Program-made: the position numbers and the translations under genes | Shown: positions 1 to 8,385 of the stretch, in pieces | How positions within the stretch are numbered: the stretch's first letter is position 1 | How the letters are laid out: each line of letters starts with the position of its first letter | NCBI RefSeq assembly: GCF_014196495.1 | Contig: NZ_JACIDT010000002.1 | Span: forward strand, 186,001-250,000 | Origin: Sphingobium jiangsuense | Lineage (GTDB): Bacteria; Pseudomonadota; Alphaproteobacteria; Sphingomonadales; Sphingomonadaceae | Length of the DNA: 64,000 nucleotides | Reading direction: 5' to 3' | Notes under the pieces: model-generated | Databases searched by the model: none | What the model was told of the DNA's origin: nothing | Seen by the model: the letters and a program-made list of their open reading frames with translations, nothing else

Positions 1-608
1 CCGGCGGTCACCGCGGTCATCGCATCGGCCAGCGCATCGGCGTCGCCGCTGTTAACGGCGGTAATCGCCTGTTGCAGGATCGAATCCAGCGACTGCGGCG
101 CGCCATTGACGGTGATGCCCTGCGACAGCGATTCCTGCGTCGGCACCGCGTCGACCGCATAGTTCTTGCCGACCGGGATCATCGTCGGCGCGCCCTGATC
201 GAAGATCGGCACGCCCAGATAATCCTTTTCGGCGAGCAGGTCGGCGATGCTGACACGGATGCCTTCCAGCTCGGAGGCGATCGCGACGCGGTTGGTTTCG
301 TCCAGCGTGCCCGTCTTGGCCGTCACCATCAGTTCCTGCGCCCGCGTCATCAGCGAGCTGATGTCGTTGAGGTTCGTCTCCGCCTTTTGCGCGCGCGACT
401 GCGCATAGGCGATGTTCGTCGCCCATGCCGATTGCTGCGCCTGCGCGCGGCCGATCTCCGAAATCTGGACCCAGGCCTGCGGGTCCTGCGACGATTTGGT
501 GAGCATCTTGCCGCTGGAGATCGCCGCCTGCAAATCGGTGATGCTGGTCGCCAGCTTCTGCTGCCGGCGGATTTCGTCGGCCATCGTCTGGGCGGTGATC
601 GCAACCAT
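1..608 (-). CDS. flgL: Flagellar hook-filament junction protein FlgL (3' part cut off by window edge)
   Basis: Hook-associated protein 3, a flagellin-fold protein that joins the hook-FlgK zone to the filament. The visible 202 codons begin MVAITAQTMADEIRRQQK and contain the D0/D1-type helices with SSQDPQAW and an NLNDISSLMTRAQELM stretch typical of the FlgL/flagellin N-terminus. The ATG at 608 sits 20 bp after the flgK stop and is preceded by GGAAGGAA, so it is the last visible gene of the flg operon. The C-terminal part lies outside the window, so total length is unknown. Confidence 0.9.
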   Translation of the reverse strand, partial: MVAITAQTMADEIRRQQKLATSITDLQAAISSGKMLTKSSQDPQAWVQISEIGRAQAQQSAWATNIAYAQSRAQKAETNLNDISSLMTRAQELMVTAKTGTLDETNRVAIASELEGIRVSIADLLAEKDYLGVPIFDQGAPTMIPVGKNYAVDAVPTQESLSQGITVNGAPQSLDSILQQAITAVNSGDADALADAMTAVTA

Positions 609-628
609 CAGTCAGTTCCTTCCGGCGG

Positions 629-1972
629 TTATCTCAGGTTGAGAATGGAGTCGATGATATCGCGGGCGGCCTGCACCACACGCGCGCAGGCCTGATAGGC
701 CTGCTGCACGCGCAGCAGGTCGGCCGCCTCCACGTCGAGATTGACGCCGCTCACTTCCTCGCGGGCGTTGCGGGCGATCTCGTCGCGGTTTTCGGCCAGC
801 ACCTGCTTGTCCGTCACGGTCGAGACGAGATTGCCCTGCGCGGTGACGAGCTTGGTCCATTGCGATTCGATGTCGCTCGCCTCGCGCACCGCGCCGATGC
901 CGACCAGATTGCCGTTGATCGTGCCGTCGGCCGATTTCACCGCGATGTCGTCGATGCTGCCGATGGCGACGGAAAGGCTCGCGGCGGTCGTGCCCACCGA
1001 CAACAGATCGATATTGGTGGAGCCGGGGGTGCCGTCGGTATAGCCCTGACGGTGCCAGGCGTTGAGGTCGTCGGCCAGCTGCACCGCCATCGCGTCGAGC
1101 GAGTTCAGCCGGTCGCGCGCATTGGCGGATCCGGCGAAATCGCCGCCCAGCGTGCCGTTGGTCGGCGCGGCGACCGCCGTGCCGCCCAGCGAAAGCGCGA
1201 TCGTCTTGTCCGGGTTCTGGCTGACGGAGAAGGTGGCGGCGGTGGTGGTGCTGGCGATGGTCTGGCTGTCGTAGGTGACGGTCGCCGCGCCGCTGCCGGA
1301 AAAGCTGATCGACACGTTCAGCTTCGAGGAAATGGTCTTGAGCAGCGAATCGCGGCTGTCGAGCAGCTGCGCCTTGTGGGCGGAATTGTCCGCCGCGATG
1401 TTGATCGACTTGTTGATGTCCTGCAACGCGCTCAGCGCGTTGTTCAGCAGGCCGATGTCGCTTTCGACGCTCGCATAGCTCTGGTCGAGCACGCTTTCGA
1501 GGTCGCTGGAACTGGTATGGAAGGCGGAGACCACCTGTTCCAGCCGGTAGAGCATGCTCGTGCGCAGCGAGGAATCCGCAGGGTTGGCCGCAAGCTGATC
1601 GACCGAGCTGTAGAAATTGGTGAGCATCGTGCCCACGCCCGTCTCATCGTCGTTGAGCGCGCTTTCGACGTTGTTCACCCATTTGAGGTAGGATTTGGCG
1701 TAAGACAGGTCCGCGCCGGTGGAGCGCACGCGCGCCTCCAGATAGCTGTCGCTGGACCGGGTGATGCCGGTCGCGTTGGCGCCGCCGAAATTCGCATATT
1801 GCTTGTAGAGGATGTTGCTGGAGCCGGAGATGACCGACTCGCTGATTGTCGTCGTGCGGCGGGTATAGTTTTCCGAGCCGACATTGGCGATGTTCTGCGA
1901 AATGGTCGCCAGCTGCGTCTGATAGGCGCGAAGGCCCGACGAGCCGAGCAGGAAGATGTCCGATGCGCTCAT
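629..1972 (-). CDS. flgK: Flagellar hook-associated protein FlgK (HAP1)
   Basis: Junction protein between hook and filament, exported by the flagellar type III system. The N-terminus has the rod/hook signature (SSGLRAYQTQLATISQNIAN) and the C-terminus the matching amphipathic helix (NLDVEAADLLRVQQAYQACA, then AARDIIDSILNLR). At 447 aa it is shorter than the roughly 550 aa enteric protein. The difference lies in the variable middle, which is Ser/Thr/Ala rich, so the assembly domains are intact. The start codon overlaps the flgJ stop by 4 bp, which implies translational coupling. Confidence 0.95.
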   Translation of the reverse strand: MSASDIFLLGSSGLRAYQTQLATISQNIANVGSENYTRRTTTISESVISGSSNILYKQYANFGGANATGITRSSDSYLEARVRSTGADLSYAKSYLKWVNNVESALNDDETGVGTMLTNFYSSVDQLAANPADSSLRTSMLYRLEQVVSAFHTSSSDLESVLDQSYASVESDIGLLNNALSALQDINKSINIAADNSAHKAQLLDSRDSLLKTISSKLNVSISFSGSGAATVTYDSQTIASTTTAATFSVSQNPDKTIALSLGGTAVAAPTNGTLGGDFAGSANARDRLNSLDAMAVQLADDLNAWHRQGYTDGTPGSTNIDLLSVGTTAASLSVAIGSIDDIAVKSADGTINGNLVGIGAVREASDIESQWTKLVTAQGNLVSTVTDKQVLAENRDEIARNAREEVSGVNLDVEAADLLRVQQAYQACARVVQAARDIIDSILNLR

Positions 1973-2364
1973 GGGGCTTTCCCTTTCGCTGCGGTGGCAG
2001 CCATGGCGGCGGCGTCGCCCTCGACCGCCGCGATGCCGCGCAGCGCGGCCTGCGGCGAGGCGGCGGGCTTGTCCCAGCCGAACTGGCGGATCAGGAGGTC
2101 GGCGATGCCGAAGCTGCCGGTCTTCGACATTTCATCGGCGGTGCGCGCGTCCGCCATGTCGCGGAACTGGTCGCTCGCGCTCGAATCGAACATCCCTTCG
2201 GCAAGGCTGGACGAGCGCATGGAGCCGATCATCTGGCGCAGGAAGATCGCCTCGAACTGCTGGGCGACCTTCAGCTTTTCAGGATCGATGGCGCTTGCGC
2301 CGCTCGCCGCGCCGGCTCCGCTAGGGGCGCTGCCCGCGCCGATGGTTCCGATACCCTGTGTCAC
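1969..2364 (-). CDS. flgJ: Rod-binding protein, FlgJ N-terminal domain only
   Basis: 131 aa covering only the rod-scaffolding half of FlgJ. The Rod-binding core is visible as KLKVAQQFEAIFLRQMIGSM near residues 48-67, followed by SDQFRDMADARTADEMSK. The C-terminal glucosaminidase/muramidase domain of enteric FlgJ is absent, as is usual in alphaproteobacteria, where a separate lytic transglycosylase opens the peptidoglycan for the rod. A candidate for that enzyme is encoded at 11129-11980. It overlaps flgI upstream and flgK downstream by 4 bp each. Confidence 0.9.
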   Translation of the reverse strand: MTQGIGTIGAGSAPSGAGAASGASAIDPEKLKVAQQFEAIFLRQMIGSMRSSSLAEGMFDSSASDQFRDMADARTADEMSKTGSFGIADLLIRQFGWDKPAASPQAALRGIAAVEGDAAAMAATAAKGKAP

Positions 2365-3485
2365 AGCACGACCAGCTCCGCCTTCATCGCTCCGGCCTGT
2401 TTCAGGGCCTGGAGGATTTCCACCATGTCCGAGGGTGTCGCGCCGATCGCGTTCACCGCCTTCACTATATCGGCAAGAGAGGCGCCACCTTTAAAGCTGA
2501 TCATCGGTTTCTTTTCCTCCGTCACCGAAAGCGCACTCGATTGCTCCACCGCCGTCTGCCCGGCGGAGAAGGGGGCGGGCTGCACCACGCGGGGGCTTTC
2601 CTGCACCGCGACGGTCAGCTTGCCGTGCGAAATGGCCGCAGGCGAAATCCGCACCGCGCCGTTGATGACGACGGTGCCGGACCGGGCGTTGACGATCACC
2701 TTGGCGGGCGCATCGGCGGGCTTCACCTCGATATTCTCGATGAGGCCCATCATCAGGATGCGCTGTTCGGCGCCCGCTTCCGCGGCGATGGAGACGGTGA
2801 CGGCATCGACGGCGCGCGCTCGCTTGTCGCCGAAGGCGATGTTGATCGCGTCGGCCACGCGCAGCGCGGTCGTCAGGTCCGCCTCGGCCAGGTTGAAATC
2901 GAGCTGCGGCGCGGTGTCGAAGCCGGTCGCGACGGTGCGCTCCACCGTCGCGCCGCCGGGAATGCGCCCGGCGGACGGCACGTTGACCGACAGGTGGCTG
3001 CCGTCCGCGCCGGTGACGCCGAGGCCGCCGACCGCGAGGCTGCCCTGCGCCATCGCGTAGATCTGGCCGTCGGCGCCGCGCAGCGGGGTCAGCACCAGCG
3101 TGCCGCCGCGCAGCGACTTGGCCTTGCCGATCGCGGAGACGGTGACGTCGAGGCGCTGGCCGGGCTTGGAGAAGGCGGGCAGTTCCGCCGTCACCATCAC
3201 CGCCGCGCTGTTCTTCAGCGACGGGTTGACCCCGGCGGGCAGCGTCAGCCCGAAGCGGGAGATCATGCCCTTCATGCCCTGCGTCGAATAATCGAGGCTG
3301 TCGTCCCCCGTTCCCGCAAGGCCGACGACGATGCCGTAGCCGGTCAGCTGGTTGGGGCGCACGCCCTGGAACGAGCCGAGGTCCTTGATCCGCTCCGCCT
3401 GCGCGGCGGGCGCGGAGACCAGACCGGCGACCAGCGCCAGCACGGTCAGGAACAGCGAGAGGGAGGGGAAGCGAATGCGGGTCAT
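2361..3485 (-). CDS. flgI: Flagellar P-ring protein FlgI
   Basis: Periplasmic ring protein that forms the bushing around the rod in the peptidoglycan layer. 374 aa, the usual family length. A Sec signal peptide ends near APAAQA, and the mature part starts ERIKDLGSFQGVRPNQLTGY, the conserved FlgI beginning. The motifs GIVVGLAGTGDD and the C-terminal SLADIVKAVNAIGATPSDMV are also typical. It is encoded between flgH and flgJ in the flg operon. Its assembly needs the FlgA chaperone encoded at 9649. Confidence 0.97.
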   Translation of the reverse strand: MTRIRFPSLSLFLTVLALVAGLVSAPAAQAERIKDLGSFQGVRPNQLTGYGIVVGLAGTGDDSLDYSTQGMKGMISRFGLTLPAGVNPSLKNSAAVMVTAELPAFSKPGQRLDVTVSAIGKAKSLRGGTLVLTPLRGADGQIYAMAQGSLAVGGLGVTGADGSHLSVNVPSAGRIPGGATVERTVATGFDTAPQLDFNLAEADLTTALRVADAINIAFGDKRARAVDAVTVSIAAEAGAEQRILMMGLIENIEVKPADAPAKVIVNARSGTVVINGAVRISPAAISHGKLTVAVQESPRVVQPAPFSAGQTAVEQSSALSVTEEKKPMISFKGGASLADIVKAVNAIGATPSDMVEILQALKQAGAMKAELVVL

Positions 3486-3504
3486 GATGGCTGTCCGTAT
3501 CCTG

Positions 3505-4179
3505 TCAGAAGGGGCTGATCATGCTGAAGAAGCGTTGCAGCCAGCCCTGACGGCTGGCGCGGGCGATTTCGCCCTTGCCGGTATAGGTGATCTTCGCATC
3601 GGCGACGCGGGTGGAAAGCACGCGGTTGTCGGGCGTGATGTCCGCCTGCCGCACGAGGCCGGAAATCTGGATATATTCGTCGCCCCGGTTGAGGGTGAGC
3701 GCCTTTTCGCCCTTCACCAGCAGCGTGCCGTTGGGAAAGACGCGGGCGACGGTTACGGTGATCTCGCCCGACAGGCTGTTCGACTGGCTGGCCGCGCCCG
3801 TGCCCTTGAAGCTGTTGGAGCCGCTCGCGCCGATGTCGCTGGCGGAAAACAGCTTGGAGAGCAGGCCCGTGCTGGGCGGGTTGAGGCCGATATCGCCGGT
3901 GCGGCTGGTATTGGCCGCCGTGCTCTTCGACGCCTGCGTGCTTTCGACCAGCAGGATGGTGATGATATCCCCAATCATCGCCGCGCGCGCGCCGCTGGTC
4001 AGCGGGGCATAGCCATAGGCGGCCTGAAAGATCGAGCCGTTGGCCGGTGCCGCTTCGGGCATCGGCATGGAATAGGTCGGCGCGAAGGCTTCGTCCGCTT
4101 CCTTCTTTTTCTTCGCATCCGCCGGGGCCGCGACGATCAGCGCGGCGGTCGCCAGCAGCAGGAGGGGGGCGCGTTTCAT
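3505..4179 (-). CDS. flgH: Flagellar L-ring protein FlgH, without a lipobox
   Basis: Outer-membrane ring of the basal body. The core is recognisable by AMIGDIITILLVESTQASKS and by the end LSTRVADAKITYTGKGEIA followed by GWLQRFF. I chose the ATG at 4179, which has GAGGA about 8 bp upstream; a GTG at 4194 in the same frame would add MRTGR. The leader (MKRAPLLLLATAALIVAAPADA) looks like a plain Sec signal, and the mature start is KKKKEADEAF. FlgH is normally a lipoprotein with an acylated cysteine, but no cysteine occurs in this region, so it may be anchored without lipid. Confidence 0.94.
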   Translation of the reverse strand: MKRAPLLLLATAALIVAAPADAKKKKEADEAFAPTYSMPMPEAAPANGSIFQAAYGYAPLTSGARAAMIGDIITILLVESTQASKSTAANTSRTGDIGLNPPSTGLLSKLFSASDIGASGSNSFKGTGAASQSNSLSGEITVTVARVFPNGTLLVKGEKALTLNRGDEYIQISGLVRQADITPDNRVLSTRVADAKITYTGKGEIARASRQGWLQRFFSMISPF

Positions 4180-4190
4180 CCGTCCGGTCC

Positions 4191-4982
4191 TCACGAGATC
4201 TGCTGGTTCACATATTGCAGCATTTCGTCGGTGGCCTTGATCATCTTGCTGTTGACCTCATAGCCGCGCTGCGTCTCGATCATGTCGACCAGCTCCTCGA
4301 CGATGTTGATGTTCGACCCTTCGAGGCTGCCCTGCGCGATGGTGCCACGGCCTTCCAGCCCGGCCACGCCCACCTGCGGCGCGCCGCTGGCGGCGGTTTC
4401 GAGCATCAGATTGTCGCCGATCGATTGCAGCCCCGCCGGGTTGGTGAAGCTGGCCAGTTCGATCTGGCCGAGCTGCGTCGGTTCGGACTGGCCGGCGACC
4501 GTCGCCGACACCATGCCGTCGGTGCCGATGGTGATGCCGGTGGTGCCTTCGGGGATCTGGATCTGCGGGATGACCGGCAGGCCGTCCGAATTGACGAGCG
4601 TGCCTTCGGCCGTCTGCGTGAAGCTGCCGTCGCGGGTATAGGCGATGGTGCCGTCCGGGCGCTGCAACTGGAAGAAGCCGTTGCCCTGAATGGCGAGGTC
4701 CAGCGAATTGCCGGTCGGCGTCACCGTGCCCTGCGTCATGATCTTGCTGGTGCCAGCGATCGAGACGCCGGTGCCCAGCGACAGGCCGGTGGCGAACTTG
4801 TTCTCGGTGTCGGAGGCCGCGCCCGCCGCCACCAGCTGCTGATAGGCCAGCGTCTGGAAATCGGCGCGGTCCTTCTTGAAGCCGGTGGTGTTGACGTTCG
4901 CGAGGTTGTTCGCGATCACCTGCATCTTCGTGTTCTGGGCGTCCAGCCCGGTGCGGGCGACGTGTAGAGCTGCGTTGGTCAT
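4191..4982 (-). CDS. flgG: Flagellar distal rod protein FlgG
   Basis: Distal rod subunit, 263 aa, matching the family length of about 260. The N-terminal rod motif (QVIANNLANVNTTGFKKDRA), the central SLDLAIQGNGFFQL and the C-terminal ELVDMIETQRGYEVNSKMIK followed by ATDEMLQYVNQQI are all present. It lies between flgF and flgH as in nearly all flg operons. Confidence 0.97.
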   Translation of the reverse strand: MTNAALHVARTGLDAQNTKMQVIANNLANVNTTGFKKDRADFQTLAYQQLVAAGAASDTENKFATGLSLGTGVSIAGTSKIMTQGTVTPTGNSLDLAIQGNGFFQLQRPDGTIAYTRDGSFTQTAEGTLVNSDGLPVIPQIQIPEGTTGITIGTDGMVSATVAGQSEPTQLGQIELASFTNPAGLQSIGDNLMLETAASGAPQVGVAGLEGRGTIAQGSLEGSNINIVEELVDMIETQRGYEVNSKMIKATDEMLQYVNQQIS

Positions 4983-5012
4983 TGCTTCAGTTCCCTGTCA
5001 TTCCGGCCCGGT

Positions 5013-5756
5013 TCAGGAGGGCAGTTGCATCAGGCTTGCGCCGCTGTCGTCGATCTTCTTCGCGGTATCGATCAGCTTCACCTGGGTTTCCCAGGCGCGG
5101 CTGGCCTCGATCATCTGGACCAGCGCCTGCGTGGCGTTGACGTTCGATCCTTCGAGCGATTCCGGCGTGACGCTGGCCAGCGGATCGTCGGGCAGCACCC
5201 CGCCGTTGACCTCGCGGAACAGCCCGTCCGCGCCCTTGGCGATCTGCGATCCCGTGGGGTTGGCGAGCTTCAGCCGGTCCACCTGCTGCGGCGCATTGGG
5301 ATCGCCGCCGGTCGGCACGATGCTGATGCTGCCGTCCTTGGCGATCGAGATGCTGTCGTAGGAGGGCAGGGTGACAGGGCCGCTCTCGCCGATGACGGGG
5401 ATGCCGTCGCCGGTGGTGAGCAGGCCGCTGTCGCTGACCTTGAGGTCGCCCCGGCGGGTATAGGCTTCGCTGCCGTCCGCCGCCTGCACCGCCAGCATCG
5501 CCTGATCGTTGATCGCGACGTCCAGCGCATTGCCGGTGTGGGTGACGCTGCCCTGCTTCATGTCGGCGCCGAGCACCTGCTCGGTGCTCTGCGCGCGGCT
5601 GTTGTAGGTCTGGCCGTTGATCCACAGGGTCGAGGCATTGGCGATTTCCGCGCGGAACCCCGTCGTGTTGGCGTTGGCGAGATTGTTGGCGATCGTCGCC
5701 TGCCGCGACATCGCGCCGCGCATTGCCGTAAGTGCCGTGTTGACCAGCCGATCCAT
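5013..5756 (-). CDS. flgF: Flagellar proximal rod protein FlgF
   Basis: Proximal rod subunit, 247 aa. The start MDRLVNTALTAMRGAMSRQ leads into the rod signature TIANNLANANTTGFRAEIAN. The middle holds ALDVAINDQAMLAVQ, and the end has NVNATQALVQMIEASRAWET, the shared rod/hook C-terminal helix. The 30 bp gap to flgG holds a GGAA-type ribosome binding site. Family assignment is clear; FlgF rather than FlgG is supported by position directly after flgE and by the shorter length. Confidence 0.95.
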   Translation of the reverse strand: MDRLVNTALTAMRGAMSRQATIANNLANANTTGFRAEIANASTLWINGQTYNSRAQSTEQVLGADMKQGSVTHTGNALDVAINDQAMLAVQAADGSEAYTRRGDLKVSDSGLLTTGDGIPVIGESGPVTLPSYDSISIAKDGSISIVPTGGDPNAPQQVDRLKLANPTGSQIAKGADGLFREVNGGVLPDDPLASVTPESLEGSNVNATQALVQMIEASRAWETQVKLIDTAKKIDDSGASLMQLPS

Positions 5757-5785
5757 GGCTCAGACCTTCCCTTGGCTATCCCGTG

Positions 5786-6628
5786 TCAGCGCAGGTTGAT
5801 GATCGCGCTGGCGACGGCGTTCTGGGTTTCGATGGCCTTCGCATTGGCCTGGAAATTCTGCTGCGCGGCGATCAGCGAAACCAGTTCCTCGGTCAGGTCG
5901 ACGTTGGAGCGTTCGAGCGCGCCGGAGCGGATCGTGCCGAACAGGCCCGCATTGCCCGCGCCATAGGTCGGCTGGCCGGACGACAGCGTCGTCTGCCAAT
6001 GCGCGTCGCCCTTCTGGCGCAGCCCTTCGGCCGACGGGAAGGCCGCCAGCGCCACATTGCCGAGCATGATCGTGTGATCGTCCGCGAAGGTGGCGGTGAC
6101 GAGCCCCGCCTCGTTGATCTCGATGCTGGAAAGCTGGACCCAGGTCGACGGGGTCGTGCTGGTGTCCTCATAGCTTTGCGGGATCTGGAGGTCGGTCAGA
6201 TCGCCGGAGGTGTTTCCGGTCGGCACGCCGTTGGCGTCGACCGGCAGCACCTGAAGGCGCGCGCCGGTGGTGTCGGTGACATAGCGGTTCGCGTCGAGCG
6301 AGAAGGCGCCGTTGCGGGTGTAGCTGGTCTGCGAGGTCGGCGGCGCGGTCCTGACGGTGAAGAAGGATTCGCCGGTGATCGCAAGGTCCAGCGTCTTGTC
6401 GGTGGTTTCGACCGTGCCCTGTGTGAACTGCTGCTTGATGCCCGCGATGCGCGTGCCCTGGCCGGCGACCTGCGTGGTCGTCTGCATCGGCGCGGCGGCG
6501 AAGATGTCGCCGAAATTGGCGAGGCTCTTCTTGAACGCGGTCGAGTTGACGTTGGCGACGTTGTTGGAAATGGTCGAAAGGTCGGCCTGGGCGGCCTTCA
6601 GGCCGGAAAGCGAGATGTAGAAGGACAT
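5786..6628 (-). CDS. flgE: Flagellar hook protein FlgE, unusually short
   Basis: Hook subunit. Signature parts are present at both ends: SLSGLKAAQADLSTISNNVA with NSTAFKKSLANFGD, then TDKTLDLAITGESFFTVR, and at the C-terminus ERSNVDLTEELVSLIAAQQN with FQANAKAIETQNAV. At 280 aa it is far shorter than the roughly 400 aa enteric hook protein, which suggests that the outer surface domains are reduced to little more than the D0/D1 core plus a small insertion. The reading frame is intact and flgD/flgF flank it, so it is not a remnant. Confidence 0.93.
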   Translation of the reverse strand: MSFYISLSGLKAAQADLSTISNNVANVNSTAFKKSLANFGDIFAAAPMQTTTQVAGQGTRIAGIKQQFTQGTVETTDKTLDLAITGESFFTVRTAPPTSQTSYTRNGAFSLDANRYVTDTTGARLQVLPVDANGVPTGNTSGDLTDLQIPQSYEDTSTTPSTWVQLSSIEINEAGLVTATFADDHTIMLGNVALAAFPSAEGLRQKGDAHWQTTLSSGQPTYGAGNAGLFGTIRSGALERSNVDLTEELVSLIAAQQNFQANAKAIETQNAVASAIINLR

Positions 6629-6659
6629 GGTGGTGGCTCCTCGTTGAAAGGCTGGGAAA

Positions 6660-7361
6660 TCAAAGCAATTTGATGGCGTCGGCGGGATCGTAGGTGCCCA
6701 GCGTGGTGATCAGCCGGGCGCTGCTGTCGTCGGCGGGCGACTGCACGGCGGCGATGCTGGTCCATGTCGCCATGCCGGACGCCTCGGCGCCCTCGACCTG
6801 AACCTTGTAGGTTCCGCCGCCGACATAGTTGCCGCCTTCGTCCTTGCCGTCCCAGTAGAAGGTGACCTCGCCGGCGGGCTGCGCGCCCAGATCGAGGGTC
6901 TTGACGACGGTGCCGTCGCTGCCGACCAGATTGACCTTCACCGCGTCGGACGCGGACTTGATCGTGAACTGGCCGCTGTAATCGCCCGCGGTGTTGGGCG
7001 CGGCGGAATCGCTGCTGACCAGCATCGCATGGCCGATCCAGCTGGCCGCCGTGCCGAGGCGCGAGGCGCTGAGCTGGCTTTTCAGCGAACTGATGGTGTC
7101 GGCGATGTTGGCCAGGTTGGTGTTCATCTCCGAAATGCCGCTGGTGTTGGTGATCGTCGCCATCTGCGCGACGAGATCGGCATTGCTGGTCGGGTTGAGC
7201 GGATCCTGCGCCTGCAGTTGCGCGGTCAGCAGGGCGAGGAAGTCCGACTGGTCCAGCGTCTTTTGCGAAAGACGGCTGGTGGACGTGTCGCCCAGGCTGG
7301 CGGCGCTGCCGCTATAGGTGGTTACGCCGTTGGCGGCGGTGTTGCTGGTTACTGTGGTCAT
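6660..7361 (-). CDS. flgD: Hook capping / assembly scaffold protein FlgD
   Basis: Temporary cap for hook polymerisation, 233 aa. The N-terminal FlgD signature is visible (LDQSDFLALLTAQLQAQDPL then NPTSNADLVAQMA). The C-terminal half has the Ig-like/Tudor fold pattern, with WDGKDEGGNYVGGGTYKVQV. It overlaps flgC by 4 bp upstream and precedes flgE, the standard order. Confidence 0.95.
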   Translation of the reverse strand: MTTVTSNTAANGVTTYSGSAASLGDTSTSRLSQKTLDQSDFLALLTAQLQAQDPLNPTSNADLVAQMATITNTSGISEMNTNLANIADTISSLKSQLSASRLGTAASWIGHAMLVSSDSAAPNTAGDYSGQFTIKSASDAVKVNLVGSDGTVVKTLDLGAQPAGEVTFYWDGKDEGGNYVGGGTYKVQVEGAEASGMATWTSIAAVQSPADDSSARLITTLGTYDPADAIKLL

Positions 7362-7771
7362 TTGCCCATCTTCACTGTTTCGAGCAGGAGAGATTTCGCG
7401 GTCTGGAGGACCTGAACATTATTCTCGTACATGCGGGCGGTCTCGACCATGTCGACCAGCTCCGCGCTGCTGTCGACGGCCGATTCCCACACATTCCCGT
7501 CCGCGTCGGCGAGCGGGTGGTTGGGGTCGTGCCGCTTGATCGGCTCCGCCCTGGTGGTGACGATATTCTCCACCTTCACCGTCGACACGCCGGGGCTTTC
7601 CGTGACGGAGCGGAAAACCGGCTTGATCGCCCGATAGGCTTCGGCGGCGGACCCGGTGACATTCCCGGCATTGGCCATGTTGGACGCGGTCGTGTTCAGA
7701 CGCACGAGCTGGGCCGACATGGCGCGGCCGGCGATATCGAAGATGTTCATGGGGGTGTCGGCCATGCTCAT
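7358..7771 (-). CDS. flgC: Flagellar proximal rod protein FlgC
   Basis: Rod subunit, 137 aa. MNIFDIAGRAMSAQLVRLNT followed by TASNMANAG is the canonical FlgC start, and the C-terminus carries AELVDMVETARMYENNVQVL. The ATG at 7771 overlaps the flgB stop (ATGA); the internal ATG at 7750, beginning exactly at MNIFDIAG, is an alternative and matches most homologues better. Part of the FlgB-FlgC-FlgF proximal rod. Confidence 0.95.
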   Translation of the reverse strand: MSMADTPMNIFDIAGRAMSAQLVRLNTTASNMANAGNVTGSAAEAYRAIKPVFRSVTESPGVSTVKVENIVTTRAEPIKRHDPNHPLADADGNVWESAVDSSAELVDMVETARMYENNVQVLQTAKSLLLETVKMGK

Positions 7772-8124
7772 TCTCCCTTCAGCGCGCGCGTGATGGTGTT
7801 GATCCGCCCTTCCAGAAAGGAGAGGGTGGTGCGGTATTTGACGGCGTTTTCGGAAAACAGCGTCTGCTCGGTGGAAAGCTCCACCGTGTTGCCGTCGAGG
7901 CTGGGCTGGATTGGCACGCGATAGCCCATGGAATTGTCGATGGCCTTGTTGACGCTGGCGTCGCCCTGCGTGGCGTCGCGCAACGCGGCCTCGAAGTCGA
8001 TGTCGCGCGCCTTATATCCCGGCGTGGACGCGTTGGCGATGTTGGAGGCAAGCAGGTTCAGCCGCTGGGACCGCAGCTCCAGGGCCTTTCCGTGCACACC
8101 GAACAGATCGTTTTCCAGACCCAT
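7768..8124 (-). CDS. flgB: Flagellar proximal rod protein FlgB
   Basis: First gene of the flg operon, 118 aa. The rod motif appears as LLASNIANASTPGYKARDID, and the C-terminus ends with VKYRTTLSFLEGRINTITRA. A consensus sigma-54 element lies about 95 bp upstream of the ATG at 8217-8232, so transcription of flgB-flgL is likely dependent on sigma-54 and an FlbD-like activator. Confidence 0.95.
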   Translation of the reverse strand: MGLENDLFGVHGKALELRSQRLNLLASNIANASTPGYKARDIDFEAALRDATQGDASVNKAIDNSMGYRVPIQPSLDGNTVELSTEQTLFSENAVKYRTTLSFLEGRINTITRALKGE

Positions 8125-8216
8125 TTCCCGTTTTCACCTTCGTTCCGACTAAAGTTTCGGGAAGCCTTGCCGTTTTCCGTGATGGACATCGGGTGGCTCC
8201 CGCCTGTCAGGATTAA

Positions 8217-8232
8217 AGCAAAGGGCGTGCCA
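8217..8232 (-). promoter_or_regulatory. Sigma-54 promoter of the flgB-flgL operon
   Basis: Read on the minus strand the site is TGGCACGCCCTTTGCT. This matches the sigma-54 consensus TGGCACG-N4-TTGCW at every position, with GG and GC separated by 10 bp. It lies in the divergent flgB/motA gap at a fitting distance from flgB. Inference from motif only. Confidence 0.85.
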
Positions 8233-8292
8233 ATTTTGGCTATTGGCGGAAATGCGTCATTTTTTCGCGGGCGCCCGGTGACGGGATGAGGC

Positions 8293-8342
8293 TGCCGGGC
8301 AAGGGCGGCAGGCTTTTGCCGTGAGGCGGCAAAGTTTTGCCG
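8293..8342. promoter_or_regulatory. Array of CGGCA/TGCCG palindromes, ftr-like activator sites
   Basis: Three closely spaced inverted pairs of CGGCA and TGCCG occur here, the clearest being CGGCAAAGTTTTGCCG at 8327-8342. They lie 60-125 bp upstream of the flgB sigma-54 promoter, the position of an enhancer, and resemble the Caulobacter ftr elements bound by FlbD. Similar repeats flank the activator gene (21246-21278, 21456-21483). Binding by the activator at 21612 is inferred. Confidence 0.6.
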
Positions 8343-8385
8343 TCTTGGTGATTTGGTAAGATGTGTCGGGCAAGAAGGTGGAACC

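Noticed and set aside
5786..6628. Short flgE as a pseudogene or truncated gene
   Set aside because: Both conserved ends are present in one open frame with intact neighbours; only the variable middle is short.
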